Shown here one piece after another: positions 24,643 to 34,000 of a stretch of DNA of 42,901 nucleotides. The position numbers were made by a program, and so were the translations under genes. The stretch's first letter is position 1; every line of letters begins with the position of its first letter. Source of the stretch: CAXSDR01 sp964236445 (GTDB lineage Bacteria > Actinomycetota > Actinomycetes > Motilibacterales > Motilibacteraceae); the NCBI GenBank assembly GCA_964236445.1, contig CAXSDR010000020.1, positions 1 to 42,901 of the forward strand. The letters are read 5' to 3'. The notes under the pieces were generated by a model, which did no database searches, was not told the origin of the DNA, and saw only the letters and a program-made list of their open reading frames with translations.

Positions 24643-27600
24643 TACGACCGTGATGGACGGCGTGGCGCCCACGCCGTCGGCCGTCACGTATCCCTTGACC
24701 GCCGCTCAGTCGGCGATCTGGTTCGACGAGCAGCTTTCGGCAGTGCCGCTCGCCTACACCATGGGCGACTACCTCGATGTCCGAGGTGCCTTCGACGTCG
24801 ACGTCTTCTCACGGGCGATCGAGCGCGTGTTCGAGGAAGCGGAGGCCCTGCGCGCACGTTTCGTCGAGCAGGACGGCTCTCCGATGCAGGTCATCGAACC
24901 GCTGACGTGCCTGCCGCTGCTTACGCTCGACGTCTCGGGGGAAACAGACGCTGTCGCCCGTGCCCACGACATCATGCAGGCCGACCTCGCTCGGCCTTTC
25001 GCGCTGACGGTGGCACCACTCGCTCGGATCCTCGTCCTGAAGCTGGGTTCGGAACGCTGGTTCTGCTATATCGCGATGCACCACCTGCTCTGCGACGGCT
25101 ACAGCCGCCTTCCCGTCTATCGCCGGCTCGCCGAGGTCTACGAGGCGCTGTCCGCAGGCGACACGCCGCTCGGTGGCCTGCCGTCGCTCTCCGTGCTGCT
25201 CGATGCCGAACGCGACTACGTCGCCTCCGAGCGCTTCACGTCGGACGAGGCATACTGGGCCGCGGCGACGTCAGGCATGGCAGAGCCGCTCAGCTTGTCG
25301 ATGAAGCCGCCCATGCCAGGGACGACCCTCGTGCGCAGGTCTCGGCTGCTTCGCGCCGATGTCTCTTCCAGCCTGCGGTCGGCGGCTTCCGATGCGCACG
25401 TCACGTGGCCCACCTTCGCCATCGCCGCCACAGCCGCCTATGTGGCCAAGCTGACCGGCCGCACCGATGTCGTCCTCACCCTGCCCGTGACGGCGAGATC
25501 CGGGACGCTGTCCCGCGCCGTACCGGGAATGGTGGCGAACTACCTGCCACTGCGGGTGCGCGTCACGCCGGCCATGACTCTCGAAGATCTCGTGACGACG
25601 ACGTCACGATCGCTCGCGCAGGCGCTGAAGCATCAGCGATTCCCTGCGGACCGCATCCGACGACGGCTCGGACTGCGGGGGGACCGACGTCCCTTCGGGC
25701 CTTTCATCAACGTTCTGCCGCAGCAGCCGGCCCTGCGCCTGGGCCCGTGCAGCGCCCATCTGCACAACCTTTCGACAGGAATCGTCGACGACCTGCTCAT
25801 CACGGTCCTGAACGGGCTCGACGACACGATCGAGCTCCACCTGAACGCCAACCCTGAGCTCTATGCCGAGCGCGAGATCGAGGGCCACCTCGACCGCTTC
25901 GAGGAGTTCCTGCTGCGTCTGGCTGACGTGTCACGCGAGGCGACGCTCGGCAGCATCGACATCGTGTCGTCACGCGAGGCCGCCACGCTGCAGCACGGCA
26001 CAAGGGTGCAGTCAGCGGAGTCCTACCGCGGTGTGGTGGAACGCGTGCGTGAGCACGCGCGTAGGGCGCCCTCCGCTGTGGCGGTGGTGGATGACGAGGG
26101 CGACCTGACCTACGCGGAGCTCGTGAGTCGAAGTGACACGCTGGCGTCGTGCATCGGGAAGGGCGACGTCGTCGCCGTTCTCGCTGCCCCAGGACGGCAC
26201 TTCGTCACGACCGTTCTCGCCACCTTGCAGGCCGGCGCGGCCTGGCTCCCCCTCGACATCAGCTCGCCGCCCGCGCGGACCATCGCCTTGCTCCTCCACA
26301 GCCGGGCGGACGTGCTCGTCACCGACGTGGCACGCCGCGCCGAGGCGGCATCGGCCGCCGCCGGTGCGAGTTCGAGCAGCGGCGTTCTGCGCATCCTCGA
26401 GGTACGGGACCCGGACCGTCAGCTCGACGCCGACGCCACCGGGCCCGGTGGCGTCCAGGGCGGCCCCGACGACGTCGCCTACGTCATCTTCACGTCGGGC
26501 AGCACGGGACTACCCAAGGGCGCCATGGTGCACCGGGCGGGACTGGTCAACCATCTGCTGGCCAAGGTGGAGGATCTGGCGCTGGGCGCGGGTGACACTG
26601 TCATCCACAACGCCCCCGTGACCTTCGACGTCTCGGTGTGGCAGATGCTCGCACCCCTCGTCGTCGGTGGTCGGACACGAGTCGTGCAGCACGAAGTGGC
26701 GGCAGACCCCGACGCGCTCGCTGCCGTCGTGACTGACGATGCGGTCACCGTGCTGGAGGTCGTACCGTCACTGCTGCGTGCGGCCCTGGACCTCTGGCAA
26801 GGAGGGCAAGCCCCGGCGCTGCAGAGTCTGCGTTGGCTGATGGTGACGGGTGAGGCTCTTCCTGTCGACCTGTGCCGACGCTGGTTCGCCTTGTATCCCG
26901 CAGTTCCCCTGATCAACGCCTATGGGCCGACGGAGTGCTCTGACGACGTCACCCACGCGGTTCTCTCGCCGTCGACCGATGTGGCCACCGGCGTCCCCAT
27001 CGGCCGCCCGGTGCGCAACACGACGCTGCACGTGCTGGGCGACGATCTGCGCCACGTGCCCCCAGGGCTGGTCGGTGAGCTCTACGTCGGTGGAGCCGGT
27101 GTGGGACTCGGCTACCTCGACGACCCCGGAAAGACCGCGGCCGCCTTCGTGCCGGATCCCTTCGGAGCGAGCGGCGCGCGCATGTACCGGACCGGTGACC
27201 ACGTGCGTTGGCGGGACGACGCTCAGCTCGAGTTCGTCGAGCGCCGCGACAACCAGGTCAAGATTCGCGGCCATCGCATCGAGCTGGGCGAGGTGGAGGC
27301 TGCTCTGCTCAGCATGCCGTCGGTACGCGACGTGGCGGTCACCGCCGCTCGGGACGCTGGGGGGACCTCACGCCTGTCGGCTCACGTGGTGGCGGCGGAC
27401 GCCTCCGTCGATGAGCACAGTCTGGTTCTGACGCTGCGCGCCGACCTGGCCGCGCTGCTCCCCGACTACATGGTCCCGACCCACTGGGCGGTTCTCGAGA
27501 TCTTTCCGTTGACGACGCACGGCAAGGTCGACCGGTTGACGTTGCAGGCGGGTGCCGTGGGTGAGGCGCAGACGGCCGAGGTGTCGGCCGACTCCGCAGT

Positions 27601-30600
27601 GAGCGGCGCAGTGCATGCGTCAGCTGATGGCGACTGCACATCAACGGTCTCCTTGCTGTGCACGGTCTTCCAGGAGATCCTGGGACGCCCGGTGGGTCCC
27701 CAGGACGGCTTCTTCGCCCTGGGAGGAGACTCCATCGGAGCGATCCAGATCGTGAGCGGCGCTCGACGTCGCGGCTTGACGCTGCGCGCGCGTGACGTCT
27801 TCGAGCACAAGACACCAGCAGCCCTCGCCCGTGCGCTCGACGCGGCCGACTTCGCCGTCGCGCCCACGGCGCACCGTCACGGCGACGGCTTCGTCGAGCT
27901 CACGCCCATCGCGGCCCAGCTCGCTGAGCGCATGGAGCACATCGCTGGCCCGGCCTCCCACTATGGGCAATACGTGGTGCTCCGTACGCCGCGCACACTT
28001 ACTGCGGCGCGTCTGGGCCTCATGCTGCAGGCACTGCTCGACACCCACGACATGCTGCGGCTCAAGGTCAAGCAGGTTGCACCGACCGTCTGGTCGATGT
28101 CCACAGCGCCGAGCGGTTCGGTCGCCGCGTCGCCGCTGCTGCGCCTGGGCGACGACGGGCGCTCGGTCGACGACGAGATGCGCAATGCCTGCGCGCGGTT
28201 GGACCCGAGCGCCGGCGTGGTCATGCAGGCCGTCCTCCTGGGCGGGAACGAGGGCCGGCTGCTCCTCGTGCTCCACCACCTCGTCGTCGATGGCCTCTCC
28301 TGGCGGATCCTGGTCGGCGACCTCGCGTCGGCGTGGGAGGCCCTCGAGGCAGATGCGTCGCCTGCGCTGGAGCCGGTCCCGACGTCGTTCCAGAGCTGGG
28401 CAGCGCTGCAAGGTGCCGAGGCTCGAGGACCGGCACGGTGCGCGGAGCTGCCCCTCTGGCAGGCGCGTGAGCCCCGGGCGGGCGACGGGCTGCTGTGCCG
28501 CGAGCTCGACCCGGCCCGCGACGTCTACGCTTCTGTTCGCGAGCTTCGCGTGGAGCTCCCGCCGGAGCTCACGCAGCCCTTGCTGTCTGTTGCGCCTGCC
28601 GTCTTCGACGCGCACATCAACGACGTCCTTCTCGGAGGACTGGCGCTCGCCGTCGGTTCATGGCGCCAGGAGCGAGCGGGGACCGCCGCATCCGGCAGCT
28701 CCCGGCTGGTCGTCGAGGTGGAAGGCCACGGACGCGAGCGGATCGGCGTTGAACCGGACCTGAGCCGCACCGTCGGCTGGTTCACCACGACATATCCCGT
28801 CGCTCTCGATACGGGTGCCGGGCGCAGCGCTGCGAACTGGTCGGAAGACGCGTTGCGGAACGCCGTCGCGGGCACCGGCGCGGCATTGCGCTCGCTGCCG
28901 GACTCGGGACTCGGCTACGGGCTTCTGCGCCACCTCAATGCCCAGACGGCGCGGCTCCTGCGCGAGGCGCCTGTCCCGCAGGTCGGCTTCAACTATCTCG
29001 GGCGGTTCGAAAGCGCGGGAGACTGCGACCAGGCATGGCGGTTCGAGGGCTCGGTGGGCGCCGGCGTCGTGGGCACCGGCGCGGATGACGCCATGGTCTT
29101 GCGCCACGTGGTGTCGCTGACGCCCGTCACCGAGGACCGCCCGGACGGCCCGTATCTCGTTGCGCACTGGCTCGCAGCGGGCGAGCTGATGAGTGAGGAC
29201 GACCTGTCGGGGCTGGCCGAGGCATGGTTCTGCGCGCTCCGAGCGCTTGTGGAGGCGGCACAGGGGGCCGGGTCGCGTTCTCTCGGGCGCGTCGACCTGT
29301 CACTGAGCGACCTCGACGGGCCCGCTGTCGCGGCCCTCGAGACGGCGCGAGAGGGCCTTGGGGAGATCCGCGAGATCCTGCCGCTCACGCCCGTCCAGCG
29401 CGGCATGCTGTTCCAGAGCTCGATGGCGCAGGGCGGGTCCGACCTCTACGTCCTGCAGATCCGAGCCGACATGGTCGGACCGCTGGACGTCTCAGCCCTG
29501 CAGCGATCCTGGCAGCTTGTGGTGAGCCGTCACCCGATGCTGCGCGCCGAGTTCCGCGAGCTCCCGGACGGCACGCACGTCTGCGTCATCGGCGAGGACG
29601 CCCGAGTCCCCTGGGAATTCGACGAGTTCGAAAATGTCGTGCCACCCGCGCGAGCAGCGGCGCTCGACGAGCTGGCCCGCGGGGACAGGGAGAAGCGGTT
29701 CGACCTGACGAACCCTCCGCTCATGCGAGGACGCGTCATCCGCTCGAGCGAGAACCAGCACCACCTGGTGTTGACGTTGCACCACCTGATCGTCGACGGC
29801 TGGTCGATGCCGATCCTCGTCCGTGAGCTCCTCGCGACCTACGCCAACCACGCGGAGGACCTACCGCTGCCCGCACCTCCGCCCGTCTCGTCGTACGTGC
29901 GGTGGCTCGCGAAGCAGGATGACGCTGAAGCCTCCACCGCCTGGCACCGTGCCCTTGACGGGGTCGACGGAGCGACCCTGGTGGCCCCGTCGAGTGCCGG
30001 CCTGCCCCTCAGGCCGCCGCTCATGTCACCCAACGAGCTCTCAGCAGCAGACACCGAGGCGCTGACGGCTTTCGCGGCCATGAACGACCTCACCGTCAAC
30101 ACGCTCGTGCAAGCGGCGTGGGGTCTGCTCCTCGGCACTCTTGTCGGCCGCTCAGACGTGCTGTTCGGTGCCGTTGTCTCCACCCGACCACCCGACCTGC
30201 CCGGTGCGGAGGTGATGGTCGGGCTGTTCCTCAACACCGTGCCCGTGCGGGTCCGCGTTGATACGAGCCAGCCGCTGGTCCAGTGGCTGCAGGATCTGCA
30301 GGCTGCGCAGGCTGACCTCCGCAGGTTCGACTACGTCGGCCTGGGCCAGATGCTGGCCGAGCATGCCGGCCTTGCCGGTGTGGGTGAACCGTTCGACACG
30401 GCCGTCGTCTTCGAGAACTTCCCCGACGCTGCGGCCTTCTCGGGCGGTGACTCGGGTCTTCAGCTGTTCGACCCCAGAGCCTGGGACGCCCGTCACTATC
30501 CCCTGAGTCTCGTGGTCGTGCCAGGGGAACGGCTGCACCTTCGGCTCGACTACTCGCCGGTTTCCTTCTCAGCAGCCGACATCGAGCAGACGGCGTCGGA

Positions 30601-31048
30601 GCTCATCCGGATGCTGCGAGCGCTGTGCCGGGGCACCTGGCCGGAAGGGGTGGGGCTGGTGAGCGCCGCACCGACAACCGGCCCGGCGCACGTTCTTGCC
30701 TACCGCGAGCCTGCTGACGAGCTGGAGCACCTCGTGTGCGCGGCCTTCGCCTCCGCTCTCGGCTGCTCGCGGGTCGGTGCGGACGACAACTTCTTCCTCA
30801 GGGGCGGAGACTCGATCTCCGCCATCCACGTGGTAGCCAGGATTCGCGAGCAGGGCCTGAGCATCTCTGGCCGCGACGTCTTCAGCCAGCGGACGCCAGC
30901 AGCCATCGCAGCGGCCCTGCGCATGACGGCAGCGCCCGGCACGCCTTCCACGGAGCCGCAGTTGACGTCCTCGCGATCCGGATCGCATGACCTGCTCGAC
31001 CTCACCGAGGGCCAGCTCGCGGAGCTCGATGCCGAGCTCGGCCTCTAA
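24635..31048 (+). CDS. Nonribosomal peptide synthetase 1: C-A-T-E-C-T
   Basis: A 2137-residue synthetase. C1 (about 19-440, HHLLCDG at 149) starts with PLTAAQSAIWF like condensation domains that take an acyl group from a separate carrier. A1 (about 475-970; FTSGSTGLPKG at 619; K964) has pocket residues, in GrsA numbering, D-V-W-E-M-T-A-D-D-K. E278, D330 and D331 add negative charge, which fits a basic diamino acid. T1 carries S1033. The E domain (about 1088-1530) keeps HHLVVDG (H1214), EGHGRE and GFNYLGRF, so it should be active and give a D residue. C2 (about 1580-2000, HHLIVDG at 1716) is followed directly by T2 (S2060) with no adenylation domain. It overlaps sbnA and supplies NRPS2. Product proposal: starter-D-Dap, then an unknown unit on T2. 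Confidence 0.92.
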   Translation: MSDTTVMDGVAPTPSAVTYPLTAAQSAIWFDEQLSAVPLAYTMGDYLDVRGAFDVDVFSRAIERVFEEAEALRARFVEQDGSPMQVIEPLTCLPLLTLDVSGETDAVARAHDIMQADLARPFALTVAPLARILVLKLGSERWFCYIAMHHLLCDGYSRLPVYRRLAEVYEALSAGDTPLGGLPSLSVLLDAERDYVASERFTSDEAYWAAATSGMAEPLSLSMKPPMPGTTLVRRSRLLRADVSSSLRSAASDAHVTWPTFAIAATAAYVAKLTGRTDVVLTLPVTARSGTLSRAVPGMVANYLPLRVRVTPAMTLEDLVTTTSRSLAQALKHQRFPADRIRRRLGLRGDRRPFGPFINVLPQQPALRLGPCSAHLHNLSTGIVDDLLITVLNGLDDTIELHLNANPELYAEREIEGHLDRFEEFLLRLADVSREATLGSIDIVSSREAATLQHGTRVQSAESYRGVVERVREHARRAPSAVAVVDDEGDLTYAELVSRSDTLASCIGKGDVVAVLAAPGRHFVTTVLATLQAGAAWLPLDISSPPARTIALLLHSRADVLVTDVARRAEAASAAAGASSSSGVLRILEVRDPDRQLDADATGPGGVQGGPDDVAYVIFTSGSTGLPKGAMVHRAGLVNHLLAKVEDLALGAGDTVIHNAPVTFDVSVWQMLAPLVVGGRTRVVQHEVAADPDALAAVVTDDAVTVLEVVPSLLRAALDLWQGGQAPALQSLRWLMVTGEALPVDLCRRWFALYPAVPLINAYGPTECSDDVTHAVLSPSTDVATGVPIGRPVRNTTLHVLGDDLRHVPPGLVGELYVGGAGVGLGYLDDPGKTAAAFVPDPFGASGARMYRTGDHVRWRDDAQLEFVERRDNQVKIRGHRIELGEVEAALLSMPSVRDVAVTAARDAGGTSRLSAHVVAADASVDEHSLVLTLRADLAALLPDYMVPTHWAVLEIFPLTTHGKVDRLTLQAGAVGEAQTAEVSADSAVSGAVHASADGDCTSTVSLLCTVFQEILGRPVGPQDGFFALGGDSIGAIQIVSGARRRGLTLRARDVFEHKTPAALARALDAADFAVAPTAHRHGDGFVELTPIAAQLAERMEHIAGPASHYGQYVVLRTPRTLTAARLGLMLQALLDTHDMLRLKVKQVAPTVWSMSTAPSGSVAASPLLRLGDDGRSVDDEMRNACARLDPSAGVVMQAVLLGGNEGRLLLVLHHLVVDGLSWRILVGDLASAWEALEADASPALEPVPTSFQSWAALQGAEARGPARCAELPLWQAREPRAGDGLLCRELDPARDVYASVRELRVELPPELTQPLLSVAPAVFDAHINDVLLGGLALAVGSWRQERAGTAASGSSRLVVEVEGHGRERIGVEPDLSRTVGWFTTTYPVALDTGAGRSAANWSEDALRNAVAGTGAALRSLPDSGLGYGLLRHLNAQTARLLREAPVPQVGFNYLGRFESAGDCDQAWRFEGSVGAGVVGTGADDAMVLRHVVSLTPVTEDRPDGPYLVAHWLAAGELMSEDDLSGLAEAWFCALRALVEAAQGAGSRSLGRVDLSLSDLDGPAVAALETAREGLGEIREILPLTPVQRGMLFQSSMAQGGSDLYVLQIRADMVGPLDVSALQRSWQLVVSRHPMLRAEFRELPDGTHVCVIGEDARVPWEFDEFENVVPPARAAALDELARGDREKRFDLTNPPLMRGRVIRSSENQHHLVLTLHHLIVDGWSMPILVRELLATYANHAEDLPLPAPPPVSSYVRWLAKQDDAEASTAWHRALDGVDGATLVAPSSAGLPLRPPLMSPNELSAADTEALTAFAAMNDLTVNTLVQAAWGLLLGTLVGRSDVLFGAVVSTRPPDLPGAEVMVGLFLNTVPVRVRVDTSQPLVQWLQDLQAAQADLRRFDYVGLGQMLAEHAGLAGVGEPFDTAVVFENFPDAAAFSGGDSGLQLFDPRAWDARHYPLSLVVVPGERLHLRLDYSPVSFSAADIEQTASELIRMLRALCRGTWPEGVGLVSAAPTTGPAHVLAYREPADELEHLVCAAFASALGCSRVGADDNFFLRGGDSISAIHVVARIREQGLSISGRDVFSQRTPAAIAAALRMTAAPGTPSTEPQLTSSRSGSHDLLDLTEGQLAELDAELGL

Positions 31049-31059
31049 AGGAGCATCAG

Positions 31060-34000
31060 ATGCGCCCCTCGACCCGTGCTGACTACCTTCCCCTGTCGCC
31101 GTTGCAGCAGGGGCTGCTCATCGGACATGCGGCGGGGGAGTCCGACGTCTACGTCCTGCAGCTGGTCGCGGACCTCGTCGGGGTCCCGGAACTCGACCGT
31201 CTGCGCGTGGCGACGACACGTCTGCTGGCTCGCCACCGCCACCTCGGGGCGTCGTTCCGGACGCGTACGTCGGGGGAGCCGCTGCAGGTGATCCCCGGGG
31301 ATCCGGAGCCGGCGTGGACCGAGGTCGACCTCTGCCACCTTCAGCCTGATGACGCTGCCAGCGAAGCAAACCGGCTCACCGTGGCAGACCGCACCCTGGG
31401 CTTCGACCTCCGACGAGGCCCGTTGATGCGCGGTACCGTCATCGCTCTTCCGGGCCGGACGTCCCGGCTGCTGCTCGCGGTTCACCACATCGTCGTGGAC
31501 GGTTGGTCGATCCCGATCCTGCTGCGGGACCTGTTCCACTGCTACAACAACGGTGATCTCCCGGCCCAGCCGGAACCATCAAGCTATGAGACCTACAAGG
31601 ACTACCTGCGTTGGCTGAACAGCCGCGACGAAGACGCGGCGCGTGAGGCATGGCGTCACGCGCTGGCCGGCGTGCAGAGCCCCACCGCCGTCGCGCCGGC
31701 GGGCAGCGCCGACTCCCGAACGGCGCCAGCCATCGTCGCCGCCGAGCTGTCGGCCCAGGTGACGTCACAGCTCGCGCGCTGGGCCCGTCAGCACGAGCTG
31801 ACTCTCAACACCGTCCTGCAGGGCGCATGGGGTCTGGTCCTGGGTCAGCTCACCGGTCGCGCGGACGTCGTCTTCGGCTCCGTGGACTCAGGTCGCGGTG
31901 CCGATGTTCCGGGCATCGAGTCGATGCCCGGCATGTGTGCCAACACGGTGCCGGTGCGCGTACGCCTGGACCCGCACAGCACCATTCCGGACGCCTTCAC
32001 CGCTCTGCAGTCGCAGCAGCTCGACCTGTCGTCGCACCGGCACCTGGGGCTCGGTGAGGTGCAGCGGCTCGCATCGGTCGGTGCACTGTTCGACTCGCTG
32101 TTGCTGTTCCAGAACTACTCGATGGACGATGCGGACGGCCTCGAGCTCGGTGGTGCCGCCATCGTCGGGGCCACGGTCGAGGCAGCGACCGAGTATCCCC
32201 TCACGCTCGTGGCGGTCCCTGGTGAGGTTCTGCAGCTGCAGGCGCAGTACCGTCCGGAGGTCCTTGAGACAGCGCTCGTCGAGCCGCTGCTCGCGCGGCT
32301 CGCGCACCTGCTCGAGCGGCTGCCGCAGCTGTCGCAGGCCACGATCGGGACCATCCAGCTCACGCACCCGGACGAAGACAGGACCGTTTCCGGATTCGCC
32401 GCGGGCACGACAGCGGACCTGGCGGGAGCACTGCCCTGCCATCTGCTCGGCGCAGCACTCGCAAGTGACCCGATGGGTGTTGCCCTCCAGACCACGCAGG
32501 GCCAGGTCCTTGCCCGTGATCTGCAGGCGAGAGCGAGTCGGCTCGCCCGCCATCTGCTCGAGCAGGGCGTCGGGCCCGAGCGAGTCGTCGCGATCGCACT
32601 GCCACGGACCGCCGATCTCGTCGTCGCAGTTCTCGCGGTGCTCCAGACCGGTGCTGCCTATCTTCCGCTCGACCCGGCGCAGCCGGCCGAACGGCTTGAC
32701 TTCATGATCAGGGACGCAGCCCCGACCGTGCTGCTGACCACGTCCGACGTCGCAGCACCACTGTTCGCAGGCGAGCCGGCTGGGCTGTGCACCGTGACGC
32801 TCGACGCCCACGACGTCGCGCTGGCGCTCGGGAACCTGAGTGACACCCCGGTCCGCGACTCCGAACGATGTGGAGTCCTGAGCGAGCACCACCCGGCCTA
32901 CGTGATCTACACCTCGGGCTCGACGGGACGTCCCAAGGGTGTGGTGGTGACGCACGGCGCCTTGGCCAACCTGCTCACCGACTACGTCGCCGTGCTCGGT
33001 CTGACAGCAGCCGACCGCGCCCTGGCGGTGACGACGTTCGGCTTCGACATCGCCATGACCGAGCTCCTCGCGCCCCTGCTCGCGGGGGGCACCGTGGTCC
33101 TCGCCGACGACGCGACAACCCATGACCCGCTGCTGCTCTCCTCCGCCCTCGATGAGCTGGCGATAACCGTGATGCAGGCGACGCCGGCACACTGGCGCGC
33201 GCTCGTCGACGCGGCTCCGGCGCGGTTGCGCGGACTTCGTGCCGCGACCGGTGGGGAGGCGCTGCCCAGCTCTCTCGCCGAGGCGCTGCTTGATGCGGGC
33301 GCATGCGTGATGAACTTCTACGGTCCCACCGAGACGACCATCTGGTCGTCGGTGGCGATGGTGGACGGGTCACGGGTCGGCACCCCCGCGATCGGCAGGC
33401 CGTTGGCCGGCAACGTGCTCAACGTCCTGGATGCCGCGTTGAGGCGGCTGCCGACAGGGGTCGCGGGTGAGCTCTACATCGGTGGAGCGGGCGTGGCCCG
33501 GGGCTACCTCAACCGCTCGGGGCTGACTGCCGAGCGGTTCATCGCGGATCCATACGGTGCACCAGGTGCGCGCATGTACAGAACAGGGGATCTCTGCCGG
33601 TGGGGCCGGGACGGCCAGCTCGAGTACCTCGGCCGCACCGATCACCAGATCAAGCTCAACGGATACCGCATCGAGCTGGCGGAGATCGAGTCGGTGCTCA
33701 CCGAGCATCCGGCGGTCACCCTGGCCGCGGTCAAACCGGGCTTCGGCGCGCAGGATCGCTCCACCGCCACGCACCTCTCCGCGTTCGTCGCTGCGCCGGA
33801 CGGGGGGGTCGGCGTCGGCGACCTGACCGAGCACCTACGCAGCAGGCTTCCCGCCTACATGGTTCCCTCCGTCATCACCATCCTTGGCGCCCTACCGCTC
33901 AATGCGAGCGGCAAGATCGACCGGCGTGCACTGCCGGACGAGGCCGCCCCCGACTCCGCTGCCGGTGATGCGGCCGATCCCGCCACGCAGATCATGTGCG

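Noticed and set aside
31888..33192. Long minus-strand open frame (434 codons) inside NRPS2, and similar ones at 35515-36642, 37147-38418 and 34360-35337
   Set aside because: They are antisense to clear NRPS domains with intact motifs. Their translations are Arg/Gly/Asp/His-rich low-complexity sequence, typical of shadows in high-G+C DNA.
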